This document shows, piece by piece, positions 28,040 through 37,389 of a DNA stretch of 64,000 bases. Where the stretch lies: contig CALBGG010000139.1 of assembly GCA_937893605.1 (NCBI GenBank), positions 3,243 through 67,242 of the forward strand, written 5' to 3'. A program made the position numbers and the translations under genes. Under the pieces are notes generated by a model that worked only from the letters and a program-made list of their open reading frames with translations, was not told where the DNA came from and made no database searches. The DNA comes from an uncultured Clostridia bacterium (GTDB lineage Bacteria; Bacillota; Clostridia; Oscillospirales; Oscillospiraceae). Every line of letters begins with the position of its first letter. Within the stretch, counting starts at the first letter, position 1.

Positions 28040-29182
28040 ATGAACACCGTTCTCACCGAAGAAGAACGAGAATTACAGAAGATATATAAGGAATACGCCG
28101 ACGAGCGCATACGTCCGCGTGCATTGGAGATCGACAAGGGACTTTTCAGTGTGGAGCCGCTTTTAAAGGAAATGCACGAGCTGGGCTTCTGCGGTATCGT
28201 TATTCCGAAGGAATACGGCGGTCTCGGCAGTAGCTATGTTCACTATGTTTTGGCCGTTGAGGAGCTTTCCAAAGCCAGCGGAGCTGTAGCGAAATCCGTT
28301 TCCGGCCAAACGAACATGTGCTTCCCAATCTTGAACTACGGCACCGATGAACAGAAGAAAAAATATGTCATACCCTGGGTAAAGGGTGAAAAACGCTCTG
28401 CTTTCACTCTCACAGAGCCAGGCGCTGGCTCGGATGCGGCCGGCATGCAGACAACCGCGGAGCTTATAGACGGAGAATTTGTCGTAAACGGCGCAAAGGC
28501 CTTCATAACCGGCGCGCGCGAGGCGGATTTTTTCCAGACTTACTGTCAGTTCAAGGCTCCGGACGGAACAAAAAGCCCCATATGCCTGCTGATCGATATT
28601 CACGAATGCGAAGGAATAACCGTAGGCCGCAATGAAGATCTCATGGGCATGCGCGCAAGCTCGGTTGCCGAAGTCATTTTCGACAATGTTCACGTTCCGG
28701 CCGAAAATCTCCTCGGTGAGATCGGCAAGGGCTTCCATGCTGCAATGTCCACGCTCGACGCGGGCAGACTCGGCATCTCGGCAGTCTGCGTTGGCATGGC
28801 TCAGGACGCCGTTGATCAGACCGTAAAATACACTAAGGAGCGCGTGCAGTTCGGTAAGCGCATCTCGCAGTTTCAAAACACGCAGTTCAAGCTCGCCGAG
28901 TACCAAACCAAGGTAGAGGCTGCGCGTCTTATAGTATATAACTGCGCAAGCCGCATGGATAACGGCGAGCGCGTATCACACCTCTCGTCGATGGCCAAGT
29001 ACTATGCTTCTGACATTCTCAACGAGGTCGTTCGCGGCTGTCTTCAGCTGCACGGCGGCTACGGCTACAGCAAGGAATTCGTCATTGAAAAGCTCTACCG
29101 CGACGCAAAGCTCACCGAAATATTCGAAGGAACGAGCGAGATTCAGAAGAAGATTATTGCCAAGTGGATGGGCGTTAAGTGA
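28040..29182 (+). CDS. Acyl-CoA dehydrogenase (butyryl/short-chain type)
   Basis: A 380-residue FAD enzyme. Family motifs ITEPGAGSDA-like (LTEPGAGSDAAG), FGKRISQFQ and GGYGYSKEF are present. The catalytic base is in the standard short/medium-chain position, Glu about 364 in IFEGTSEIQ. With EtfBA directly downstream, the trio can oxidise an acyl-CoA or, as a bifurcating Etf complex, reduce an enoyl-CoA. ATG at 28040 follows AGGAGG. This is the first gene of a three-gene operon controlled by the divergent AcoR-like regulator. Confidence 0.95.
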   Translation: MNTVLTEEERELQKIYKEYADERIRPRALEIDKGLFSVEPLLKEMHELGFCGIVIPKEYGGLGSSYVHYVLAVEELSKASGAVAKSVSGQTNMCFPILNYGTDEQKKKYVIPWVKGEKRSAFTLTEPGAGSDAAGMQTTAELIDGEFVVNGAKAFITGAREADFFQTYCQFKAPDGTKSPICLLIDIHECEGITVGRNEDLMGMRASSVAEVIFDNVHVPAENLLGEIGKGFHAAMSTLDAGRLGISAVCVGMAQDAVDQTVKYTKERVQFGKRISQFQNTQFKLAEYQTKVEAARLIVYNCASRMDNGERVSHLSSMAKYYASDILNEVVRGCLQLHGGYGYSKEFVIEKLYRDAKLTEIFEGTSEIQKKIIAKWMGVK

Positions 29183-29196
29183 TGGAGGTGCAGAAA

Positions 29197-29979
29197 ATGA
29201 ATATTATTGTGTTTATAAAGCAGGTACCCGACAGCGATGAGGTTAAGCTCGACGAAAACGGAAATCTCATCCGAAACGGCGTGAGAACGGCGATAAACTC
29301 CGTGGACAAAAACGCGCTTGAGCTTGGACTAAGTCTGCGCGACCATGTCGGTGGCAAGGTTACGGCGGTCACTATGGGGCCTCCGCAGGCAAAGGATGTT
29401 CTCAAAAGGGCATTGTTCATGGGCTGCGACGAGGCAGTGCTCCTGTCCGACCGCGCCTTCGGCGGTGCGGACACGCTCGCAACGGGTTATGTTCTTTCCA
29501 TGGCAGCAAAGAAGCTCGGCAGCTTTGACCTTGCCATTTTCGGCAACAAGGCCTCCGACGCAGAGACCGCACAGACGGGACCCGTAACGGCGGGCTTCCT
29601 CGGTCTGCCGCTGGTCACGAGCGTTGAAAGTCTGGAACTTGAGGGGCGCTCAATAATCTGCCTCCGCAGTTTCACCGGCGGCACTGAGACTTCCAGGACC
29701 GAGCTTCCGGCTGTCGTCACAGTAACCCCAACCATAAACACTCCACGCTTTATGACTCCCGCGAATGTTATCGAGGGTCTCAAAAAAGGCATAACGGTTT
29801 GGAATCTTGCAGACCTCGGCTGCGACGAGGCTCGCTGCGGTATCAAGGGCTCGCCCTCACGCACAAAGCGCGTCACAGCGCCGCAGGTTAAGGAAGTCGA
29901 CTCGACCGTTATACGCGGAAGCAGCGATGAGACAGCCGATGTCTTGGCCGGGCTTCTTGCGGACATGCATCTTATCTGA
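29197..29979 (+). CDS. etfB: Electron-transfer flavoprotein beta subunit
   Basis: A 260-residue FixA/EtfB protein starting MNIIVFIKQVPDSDEVKLDENG. It has the AMP/FAD-binding segment VTMGPPQAKDVLKRA and the ETAQTGPVTAGFLGLPLVTSV stretch in the expected places. It forms a heterodimer with the next gene product and accepts electrons from, or delivers them to, the acyl-CoA dehydrogenase encoded upstream. TGGAGG precedes the ATG. Whether it is a bifurcating type cannot be settled by eye. Confidence 0.95.
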   Translation: MNIIVFIKQVPDSDEVKLDENGNLIRNGVRTAINSVDKNALELGLSLRDHVGGKVTAVTMGPPQAKDVLKRALFMGCDEAVLLSDRAFGGADTLATGYVLSMAAKKLGSFDLAIFGNKASDAETAQTGPVTAGFLGLPLVTSVESLELEGRSIICLRSFTGGTETSRTELPAVVTVTPTINTPRFMTPANVIEGLKKGITVWNLADLGCDEARCGIKGSPSRTKRVTAPQVKEVDSTVIRGSSDETADVLAGLLADMHLI

Positions 29980-29992
29980 TGGAGGAAGAAAA

Positions 29993-30967
29993 ATGAGCAA
30001 TGATATTTGGGTTTTTGCCGAGACGAATAACGGCAAGCTTTGCGATATAGTCCCCGAGCTGCTGACAAAGGGCAGGCATCTCAAGGCGCACAAGGGCGGT
30101 GAACTCGTCGCCGTAGTGCTGGGCGCTGCCGACGAGGCCGTCATCAACGAGCTCTCCGAATACGGTGCCGATAAAGTCATTATCGGCGAAAACGCGGCGC
30201 TTTCAAGCTACAGTGCGCGCACCTACGCGCAGGCGATGACCGATCTCGTCAAAAAATACGAGCCCGAAATTTTCATAATTCCAGCAACAGGCATAGGCCG
30301 CGAGATAGCTCCCCTTACCATGCAGGCGCTCGGCACTGGCCTTACAGCCGATGCTCTCGACCTCATTTTTGACGAGGATGGCGACTTCATTCAGGTCACT
30401 GCGGGCTTCGGCGGCAATATTCTGGCGCATATCTGCATCGGCGAAAAACGCCCGCAAATGGTTACCGTCTGCGCAAAGGTATTCGACGCAGAGCCCGTAG
30501 GCACTCCTCACACAGCAAATGTCGTCCGTGATGCGGTCAAATGCGAAAAGGATCCCGCATACGAGCTTATAAAGGCTGTAGCCGCAGAAACGGCGCACAC
30601 TCAGTTAAAGGATGCAAAAATAGTGGTTGCCTGCGGGCGCGGCATCAAGAAGAAGGATGACCTCGACATGATAGCCGATTTTGCCTCCCGCATCGGAGCC
30701 ACGCTTGCCTGCTCAAGGCCGCTTTCCGACTGCGGCTGGATGCGGCACGAAAGCCAGCTCGGTCAAAGCGGCTGCACCGTCAAGGCGGAGCTCATTATAA
30801 ACATCGGCATCTCCGGTTCCGCTCAGTATCTTGCCGGTATGCAGAACTCCAAGTGCATTGTGAGCATAAATACAAACGACTCGGCGCCGATCATGGCGGT
30901 ATCTAACTACGCAATCGTCGCCGATTACCGTCAGTTCATCCCAGCGCTTCTCAAAAAATTGCACTGA
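29993..30967 (+). CDS. etfA: Electron-transfer flavoprotein alpha subunit
   Basis: A 324-residue EtfA/FixB. The C-terminal FAD domain shows VACGRGIKKKDD, CSRPLSDCGW, the GISGSAQYLAGM variant of the usual GxSGAxQHxAG motif, and INTNDSAPIM. ATG at 29993 is chosen over upstream in-frame sequence because GGAGGAAGAAA precedes it and the protein then starts MSNDIWVFAE. It ends the operon, before a strong shared terminator. It has no N-terminal ferredoxin domain, unlike some clostridial EtfA proteins. Confidence 0.95.
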   Translation: MSNDIWVFAETNNGKLCDIVPELLTKGRHLKAHKGGELVAVVLGAADEAVINELSEYGADKVIIGENAALSSYSARTYAQAMTDLVKKYEPEIFIIPATGIGREIAPLTMQALGTGLTADALDLIFDEDGDFIQVTAGFGGNILAHICIGEKRPQMVTVCAKVFDAEPVGTPHTANVVRDAVKCEKDPAYELIKAVAAETAHTQLKDAKIVVACGRGIKKKDDLDMIADFASRIGATLACSRPLSDCGWMRHESQLGQSGCTVKAELIINIGISGSAQYLAGMQNSKCIVSINTNDSAPIMAVSNYAIVADYRQFIPALLKKLH

Positions 30968-30976
30968 CGCAAGACA

Positions 30977-31007
30977 AAAGCTCCCCGGTCCAGGCCGGGG
31001 AGCTTTT
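30977..31007. terminator. Shared terminator of the two convergent acyl-CoA operons
   Basis: AAAAGCTCCCCGG and CCGGGGAGCTTTTT form a long GC-rich stem with a 5-6 base loop. It sits between the stop codons of etfA (plus) and the last CoA-transferase (minus). Confidence 0.9.
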
Positions 31008-31022
31008 TCTATACTAAATTCA

Positions 31023-32279
31023 TTATATAATACCTTTTTCGCGGAAAGAAGAAATGCTTCTATCATCATAGCCGAGGATCTTTTTCAGTATATCCTCAGT
31101 GTCCTGACCGAGAGCCGGGCCGCCTCGCCAAACCATACCGGGTGATACACTCATTTTCGGAGCTACGCCGAATGCAGTAACGTCAACGCCGGTGGACTGG
31201 TCAACAAAATTGACAAAATCCCCGCGGCTGAGGTACTGTTCGTTTTTCATGCACGCCTGCGCATCGTTAACTCTCGCGCAGGGAACACGGCCGGCGCGCA
31301 TCGCTTCCTCGATCTCGTCGGCGGTGCGAGACAGACACCATTCGTTTATGAGGCTGTCAAGCTCCCTCCCCTCGGGTGAGTTGACGGCAGTTTTGTCCTT
31401 TGAGGTTTTTTCGTAGGGGTATTTTTCAGCATCCAGTCCTGCGGCGTTCATAAAGCGCTCGAATACGCTTTTGCCCACAGCGCCGATACTGACATAAACT
31501 CCGTCTTTACTGGTGAACAGATCCCACGGCTGAAAGCCTATTGCCTTTGTTCCACAGCGCTGAACCTCGGCAAGTCCGAGCGATGACATGGTGAATGCAT
31601 CGCGCATTACGCGAGCCATGGACTCAAACTGCGCAACATCAACGACCTGACCGCGCCCGGTGTTCTTCGCATCGATATAGGCAGCCAGCATACCGAAGAG
31701 CGCAAACAGCGCCGTTATGTAGTCACCCAGCGAGGGCTTTACAATAAGCGGCGGTCTGTCCTCATAGCCGTTGAACAGTGCATAACCCGAAAACGCCTGC
31801 CCGGTCATATCATACGATGCCTGATTGCAGATCTCGGGCCGTCCACCGAATTCGCTGTGCCCGTAACCGGAAATATGAACGATTACAAGGCGAGGATTGA
31901 CCTTCAGAATTTCGTCGTCGTCGATACCGAGCTTTTCGAGCCAGACCATGTTTTCGATGAAGATATCGCTCTGAGCGATGAGCTTATAAAATATATCTTT
32001 CACGTCGTGATCCTTAAGGTCAAGCTCGAGCGTCATTGACAAGCGGTTGCGCGCATCCTGTATCCACGACGAGCCCGCAGCGCCCTGTTCAGTTTTCTTA
32101 ACCGGCGGAAAGAAGCGATATGTGTCGCCGATACCTGGGCGCTCAATCTGAATCACCTCTGCGCCGAAATCGGCCATCATGGTAACCGCGAAGGGCATCG
32201 CTATGAGAGAGCCCGCACCGACGACACGCAGTCCCCGGAGCGGTCCGAATTCCGGTATGATAAAATTTCTCTTGTCCAT
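31023..32279 (-). CDS. Family III CoA-transferase, CaiB-like
   Basis: A 418-residue CaiB/BaiF protein. The start FGPLRGLRVVGAGSLIAMPF, the mid AQAFSGY-type stretch and the C-terminal GMVWRGGPALGQDTEDILKKILGY resemble E. coli CaiB more than the other three family members here. The nucleophilic Asp is at about 185 (PSLGDYITAL). Such enzymes move CoA between carboxylic acids without ATP. It is the last gene of the sigma-54 operon. Carnitine-type substrates are possible but not shown. Confidence 0.9.
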   Translation of the reverse strand: MDKRNFIIPEFGPLRGLRVVGAGSLIAMPFAVTMMADFGAEVIQIERPGIGDTYRFFPPVKKTEQGAAGSSWIQDARNRLSMTLELDLKDHDVKDIFYKLIAQSDIFIENMVWLEKLGIDDDEILKVNPRLVIVHISGYGHSEFGGRPEICNQASYDMTGQAFSGYALFNGYEDRPPLIVKPSLGDYITALFALFGMLAAYIDAKNTGRGQVVDVAQFESMARVMRDAFTMSSLGLAEVQRCGTKAIGFQPWDLFTSKDGVYVSIGAVGKSVFERFMNAAGLDAEKYPYEKTSKDKTAVNSPEGRELDSLINEWCLSRTADEIEEAMRAGRVPCARVNDAQACMKNEQYLSRGDFVNFVDQSTGVDVTAFGVAPKMSVSPGMVWRGGPALGQDTEDILKKILGYDDRSISSFREKGII

Positions 32280-32338
32280 GGCTGTGCCTGCTCCTTAAAT
32301 GCCGATGACGGTTCTGTCCGCCATCGGCAATATTGTTA

Positions 32339-33556
32339 TCAGATGTTTTTTGCACCCCACCGCTCAAGCAGAGCCTTTGCTTCCTCTTTGCTCTTGCCCC
32401 AGCTTTTAAGGATCTCATAGCTGTTCTCGCCTATGCGTGGAGCAAGCTGCGGCTTGCGATCCTCATCGCTGACATCGGAGAAATCCGCAAAATAGGCACA
32501 GTGCTTATTAGAGGCAACATCTGTTCCTTCCCATTCGGGGTACATGGGGAAGTTGACCCACCATCCGAGACGGTTGTACTCTTCGTCGTTCCATGCCTCC
32601 TCGGGCGTAAGCACCGGGCAGCACGGTACGCCAGCCGCGTCGAGCTTATTATATGCTTCTCTGGAATCCTCAAAGGTGTTTATCCAATCGGTAATAATCT
32701 GTTCGACTACGGTATGGTGCTTGCAGCGATCCGGCATGGTGACAAAGCGTGGGTCTTCTTTATATTCGGGATGCCCAATGCAGTCGCACAGCGCATTCCA
32801 TGTTGCCGGCGATACGGCGCCAATAACCATTGACATAGTCTTACCTGTGTAAATTCCGTAAGGGCAAAGGTTTGTATTGTGGTTGCCTGTACGTCTCTGA
32901 ATGTGACCTTTGTGATTATGAATCTGCAAGGTGCTGGAATTTATGTGCAGAACATTGCGCACAAGTGAGAAATCGACAAATTGGCCGCGGCCGGTCTTGA
33001 GCTTGTGGATGTAAGCAAGTAATGTGGATGCAAACATACCCTCAGCGCCGCTGGTATCGCCGATGACGGAGCCGATGCGGGTCGGTGCGCCGTCAGCTTC
33101 TCCGGTCTGTGCATTTATTCCGCTCATCGCGACAGCGCATATGTCATAGGAGGGCTTGTTGCTGTATTTTGAGGGCTTCACGCCGAAGGGTGTCAGCGAA
33201 GCGTAAATTATGCCGGGATTCACCTTGCGCATATCCTCGTAGCCAAGGCCAAACTTCTCCATAAAGCCGGGTTTATTGGAAACAAGTACTATATCAAAAT
33301 TTTTGACCTGCTCAAGGATCAGCTCCTGCGCTGCGGGATCGCTGAGCTTCATCTCGATCGATTTCTTGCCGCGATCCTTGCCGCAGGCGTAGGTGGACAT
33401 ACCGTTTGCAACGTAAGCGAATCTGCGTCCTGCCTCTCCGCCTGGTACCTCTACCTTTACGACCTCTGCACCGTAATCGGCAAAGTACGAGCCGACGATC
33501 GGGCCGGCGGCATTGGTAGTGAAGTCAAGAACTTTTACACCTTCAAGCATTTTCAT
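32339..33556 (-). CDS. Family III CoA-transferase, tandem paralogue B
   Basis: A 405-residue CaiB/BaiF protein starting MKMLEGVKVLDFTTNAAGP. It is clearly paralogous to the next gene upstream, sharing long stretches such as the VEVPGGEAGR region, the NKPSYDICAVAMSGINAQTG segment, RIGSVIGD with the catalytic Asp about 167, and WWVNFPMYPEWEGTD. The ATG at 33556 follows AGGAGG. Differences concentrate in a few internal segments, so substrate specificity may have diverged after duplication. Between it and the next transferase is a hairpin with only a short T stretch. Confidence 0.92.
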   Translation of the reverse strand: MKMLEGVKVLDFTTNAAGPIVGSYFADYGAEVVKVEVPGGEAGRRFAYVANGMSTYACGKDRGKKSIEMKLSDPAAQELILEQVKNFDIVLVSNKPGFMEKFGLGYEDMRKVNPGIIYASLTPFGVKPSKYSNKPSYDICAVAMSGINAQTGEADGAPTRIGSVIGDTSGAEGMFASTLLAYIHKLKTGRGQFVDFSLVRNVLHINSSTLQIHNHKGHIQRRTGNHNTNLCPYGIYTGKTMSMVIGAVSPATWNALCDCIGHPEYKEDPRFVTMPDRCKHHTVVEQIITDWINTFEDSREAYNKLDAAGVPCCPVLTPEEAWNDEEYNRLGWWVNFPMYPEWEGTDVASNKHCAYFADFSDVSDEDRKPQLAPRIGENSYEILKSWGKSKEEAKALLERWGAKNI

Positions 33557-33661
33557 GTTTTTTCCTCCTAATATTTTGTGATTCAATCTAAATTCTCAAC
33601 CGGGAAGATTTTCCTCCAAGAGAGAGCTGTAATCTTATTTCTTAGATTGGGTCGCCCAATA

Positions 33662-34882
33662 TCAAATGTTGGTCGCTCCCCACTTTTCGAGCAGAGCCTT
33701 TGCCTCTTCCTCGGTCTTACCCCACTCCTCAAGCACCTCATAATTGTTCTCTCCGATACGGGTACTTATGTTAGCAGGACGATTCTCGGGATGCTCGTCG
33801 ATTGTTGAAAAGTCTGCAAAGTATGCGCAATGCTTGTTGGAAATGATGTCGGTTCCCTCCCATTCGGGGTACATGGGGAAGTTGACCCACCAGCCGAGGC
33901 GATTGTACTCTTCGTCGTTCCATACTTCCTCGGGGGTCATAACGGGGGCGACGGCAACGCCGGCCTTTTCCATCATTTCATATGCGTCGTGGGTATTTTC
34001 AAAGGTCATTAGCCAGTCGGTGATGATCTGCTCGACCTTCAGGTGGTTTTTAGACCTCATAGGCAGTGTTGCAAAGTCGGGATCGGTCTTGAGATCCGGG
34101 CGATTCATGCAGTCGCACAGAGGATTCCACGTGCTCGGCGCCACGGCGCCGATAACAATGGACATGGTCTTGCCGGTGTAGATGCCGTAGGGAGACATGT
34201 TTGCGTTGTGGTTTCCGGAGCGGTACTGGATGTGACCCTTCTTGTTGTGGTACTGGAGAGTATCGTTGATGTGAACGAGGTTGCGGACGAGAGAGAAGTC
34301 AACAAACTGACCCTCGCCGGTGCGCTGCTTGTGGAAAAGTGCGATCATAAGCGCTGCGAAGAATCCCTCTGCGCCGATCATGTCGCCGATAACCGAGCCG
34401 ATACGGGTCGGGTTGCCGTCGCGTTCGCCGGTCTGTGCGTTCAGGCCGCTCATCGCAACCGCGCAGATATCATAGGATGGCTTATTGCTATATTTGTTGG
34501 GCTTGTAACCGAACGGAGTCAGAGCGCCGTAAACGATACCCGGGTTCACCTTCTTTACGTCCTCATAGCCGAGGCCGAACTTCTCGAGGAATCCTGGCCT
34601 ATTGGATGAAACAAGCACGTCGAAGTCTTTGACGACGTCGAGAAGGAGCTTCTGCGCATCGGGATCGCTGAGCTTGATCTCGACAGACTTCTTGCCGCGA
34701 TCCTTGCCGCAGGCATAAGTGGATATGCCGTTTACATAGAAAGCAAACTTTCTGCCTCCCTCGCCGCCGGGTACCTCGACCTTTACAACTTCCGCACCAT
34801 AGTCGGCGAAATAGGTTGCTGCCTTAGGGCCTGATGCGTTAGTGGTAAAGTCAAGTACCTTAATGCCTTCGAGCATTTTCAT
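33662..34882 (-). CDS. Family III CoA-transferase, tandem paralogue C
   Basis: A 406-residue CaiB/BaiF protein starting MKMLEGIKVLDFTTNASGP, closely similar along its full length to the gene at 32339-33556. The catalytic Asp lies in RIGSVIGDMIGAE. AAAGGAG precedes the ATG. The pair is a tandem duplication within the operon. They might act as two subunits of a heterodimer, or on donor and acceptor acids, but no direct evidence decides this. Confidence 0.92.
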   Translation of the reverse strand: MKMLEGIKVLDFTTNASGPKAATYFADYGAEVVKVEVPGGEGGRKFAFYVNGISTYACGKDRGKKSVEIKLSDPDAQKLLLDVVKDFDVLVSSNRPGFLEKFGLGYEDVKKVNPGIVYGALTPFGYKPNKYSNKPSYDICAVAMSGLNAQTGERDGNPTRIGSVIGDMIGAEGFFAALMIALFHKQRTGEGQFVDFSLVRNLVHINDTLQYHNKKGHIQYRSGNHNANMSPYGIYTGKTMSIVIGAVAPSTWNPLCDCMNRPDLKTDPDFATLPMRSKNHLKVEQIITDWLMTFENTHDAYEMMEKAGVAVAPVMTPEEVWNDEEYNRLGWWVNFPMYPEWEGTDIISNKHCAYFADFSTIDEHPENRPANISTRIGENNYEVLEEWGKTEEEAKALLEKWGATNI

Positions 34883-34910
34883 ATCGTTTTCTCCTTTTAA
34901 TTCAATATTT

Positions 34911-36092
34911 CTATATAACACCGTTTTTCTCAAACTCAGCTATCTGCTCATTGCTGTAGCCTACGGACTTGAGATATTCCTCGTTGTGCTCACCCTTTCT
35001 GGGTGGGAAGAGATCCTTGCGTGCGGGAGTCTCGGAGAGCTTAACTGCCGAGCCTATCATTTTTACGCTGCCGTAACAGCCTGCGGGATCAGTCATCTCA
35101 TATACCATGTCGCGTTCGAGCACCTGGGGATCGGAAAAGACCTCTTCGAGGTTCTTGACCGGTGCCCAGCAGCAGTCGACACCGGTAAGCTTTTCGATCC
35201 ACTCGGCCTGAGTTTTGGACTTGAACATTTCACGAAGATATGCAAACATCTCATCCTGCTTTGTAAGATCACGCTGATAAAGCTTAAACTCCTCCTTGCC
35301 GATGGCGTCGCAGAAGTTTGCCCACAGGTGCGGCTCTATCGCGCCGATGCTGATGTATCTGCCGTCCGCAGTTTCATAAACCTCATAGCAGGCGTTCTGC
35401 CCGTTGAGGATGTTCTCGGCCGCCTTGGGTGAAACACCCTTGACGAAATAGTCGTTTGCAAGAACAGGCAGCCAGGACACCGCACCGTCAAGCATGGATG
35501 TGTCGACGTACTGTCCGACACCGTTTTGCTTAACGCCCATGAGCGCTATGAGTATACCGATAGCGGCATAAAGTGCGCCGCCGCCGATATCGGCAATCTG
35601 AACGCCGGGGATGGTGGGAGTATATCCCTTGCGAGCTGTAAGACCTAGGATGCCCGCATAGCTTATATAGTTAAGGTCGTGACCCGAAATCAAACGATAT
35701 GGGCCGGTCTGGCCATATCCCGAAAGAGAGCAATAGACGATTTTCGGGTTTATTGCCTTTATCATCTCATAATCGACGCCGAGTTTTTTTACTACTCCGG
35801 GGCGGTACTGCTCCAGAACGACGTCCGCATCCTTTGCGAGCTTATAGAATATTTCCTTACCCTCGTCGCTTTTGAGATTGAGGGTGATGCTTTTTTTGTT
35901 TCGGTTGACCTGGAAGAAGGCTCCGCCCGTGTCGCCGATTTTGGGAGCGCCGCCTCGGAAGAGGTCACCGCCCTTGACGGCTTCGACTTTTATGACCTCT
36001 GCGCCGAAATCGGCGAGGATCATGGAGCAGAACGGGCCAGGGAGCATCGTGCTCAGGTCAAGAATTTTTATACCTTCAAGAGGTAATGCCAT
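34911..36092 (-). CDS. Alpha-methylacyl-CoA racemase-like family III protein
   Basis: A 393-residue member of the CaiB/BaiF fold. It preserves the three residues used by alpha-methylacyl-CoA racemase: His about 137 in SGHDLNYISYAG, Asp about 167 in VQIADIGGG and Glu about 254 in SIGAIEPHLW. GQTGPY precedes the His motif. I therefore favour epimerisation of a 2-methylacyl-CoA over CoA transfer. That would imply an alpha-methyl-branched substrate for the pathway. Annotated pipelines would probably call it a CoA-transferase. Confidence 0.85.
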   Translation of the reverse strand: MALPLEGIKILDLSTMLPGPFCSMILADFGAEVIKVEAVKGGDLFRGGAPKIGDTGGAFFQVNRNKKSITLNLKSDEGKEIFYKLAKDADVVLEQYRPGVVKKLGVDYEMIKAINPKIVYCSLSGYGQTGPYRLISGHDLNYISYAGILGLTARKGYTPTIPGVQIADIGGGALYAAIGILIALMGVKQNGVGQYVDTSMLDGAVSWLPVLANDYFVKGVSPKAAENILNGQNACYEVYETADGRYISIGAIEPHLWANFCDAIGKEEFKLYQRDLTKQDEMFAYLREMFKSKTQAEWIEKLTGVDCCWAPVKNLEEVFSDPQVLERDMVYEMTDPAGCYGSVKMIGSAVKLSETPARKDLFPPRKGEHNEEYLKSVGYSNEQIAEFEKNGVI

Positions 36093-36151
36093 CAGAGCAC
36101 CTCCTTGCTCATATCGGGGATCGTTGCCGATCCCCCTTTTTGGTCAACTGT

Positions 36152-37327
36152 TTACTTTTTCTTGCCGAGGCCTATTGCCTTTGCGATGATGCCCAGCTGC
36201 ACCTCTGAGGTGCCGGCCATCAGGCGGTAGTGACGGGTATCAACGAACTGGCGTGCTATGGCGTTTTCACGCAGTATGCCGGGGCCGCCCCAAATCTGAA
36301 CGCCGAGGTCGGAGATTTTGTATGCCAACTCACTGGTGGCGTACTTTGCGATGGACACCTGAGTGTTGACGCTCTCGCCCGCCATAAACAGCATGGTCAA
36401 ATGCTCAACATAGCTTCTAGCCTGATCGAGCTCGACGGCTGCCTTCGCGATTTCAAACTGCCAGTGCTGGTATGCACCCAGGGGCTTACCTGCCACGAGG
36501 CGCTCATTTGCGCGCTGTACACACAGCTCAAAGGCGTACTCGGCCATGCCCAGGGTGTTCCATGAGCCCATGAGACGTTCTTTTTCAAGATGCTGCATCA
36601 GATAGTAGAAGCCGCGGTTTTCCTCTCCGAGCAGATTCTCTTCCGGAACGATGACATCGTGGAAGATATACTCGGAGGTATCCTGGGAGTTGAGGCCGAT
36701 CTTATTGAGAAGCTTGCGCTCAAATCCGGGTGCGTCGGTGGGGATGATAAGGAGGCTGATGCCCTTGTGAGGCTTCTCTGCGTTGGGATTAGTGACGACC
36801 GCTACAATGGCATAGTCGGAAACCATACCGTTGGAGATGTATATCTTGCCGCCGTTTACGATGTAGTTGCCCTTGCCGTCCTTGACAGCGCTGGTCTCTA
36901 TGTGAGCAAGGTCGGAGCCGTGTTCGGCTTCGGTCATACAGATGCAGATGCATGTATCGCCGGAGGCAACGCCTGGGAGATACTTTTCCTTCTGAGCCTC
37001 TGTGCCGTGGGCGTAGATATACGGAGCGACGGTATCGCTGCTCAAACGGGTCAGAACGCCGTTAAGACCGCGCTTATTGAGCTCTTCTCCGTATATGATG
37101 GAATAGAGCATGTCGAGCTCTCTGCCGCCGTATTTCTTGTCCAGCCACAGGCAGCCGTAGCCTGCGTCGCCGAACTTCTTGAAGGTCTCCTTGCCGACGG
37201 AGTGATTCTTCTCCATATCCATGTAGTAGGGAACGATCTCTCTGTCGAGAAATTCGCCAAACTCCTTGCGGAATGCTTCGTGCTCCTCAGTGAAGGGCAG
37301 AAGGGACTTTTTGGGTAAGCTTTGCAT
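36152..37327 (-). CDS. Acyl-CoA dehydrogenase with isovaleryl/long-chain-type catalytic base
   Basis: A 391-residue FAD acyl-CoA dehydrogenase. The position of the usual C-terminal catalytic Glu reads MAGTSEVQ (Ala about 371 where most have Glu). A Glu in HLEKERLMGSWNTLG near 249 matches the alternative base of isovaleryl- and long-chain acyl-CoA dehydrogenases. MTEAEHGSD replaces the usual TEPGAGSD. GGAG precedes the ATG. It differs from the dehydrogenase at 28040, so the island carries two distinct dehydrogenation or reduction steps. Confidence 0.93.
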   Translation of the reverse strand: MQSLPKKSLLPFTEEHEAFRKEFGEFLDREIVPYYMDMEKNHSVGKETFKKFGDAGYGCLWLDKKYGGRELDMLYSIIYGEELNKRGLNGVLTRLSSDTVAPYIYAHGTEAQKEKYLPGVASGDTCICICMTEAEHGSDLAHIETSAVKDGKGNYIVNGGKIYISNGMVSDYAIVAVVTNPNAEKPHKGISLLIIPTDAPGFERKLLNKIGLNSQDTSEYIFHDVIVPEENLLGEENRGFYYLMQHLEKERLMGSWNTLGMAEYAFELCVQRANERLVAGKPLGAYQHWQFEIAKAAVELDQARSYVEHLTMLFMAGESVNTQVSIAKYATSELAYKISDLGVQIWGGPGILRENAIARQFVDTRHYRLMAGTSEVQLGIIAKAIGLGKKK

Positions 37328-37389
37328 TTGATTCTCCTTTCAGATTCGTGTTGTCATTTCTGCAGTGCTCCCGTTGTGCGGGGCAGAAT

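Noticed and set aside
36111..36140. Hairpin GGGGATCG/CGATCCCC followed by CTTTTT on the plus strand between two minus-strand genes
   Set aside because: The T-run lies on the wrong side for the minus-strand operon, so it should not terminate that transcript.
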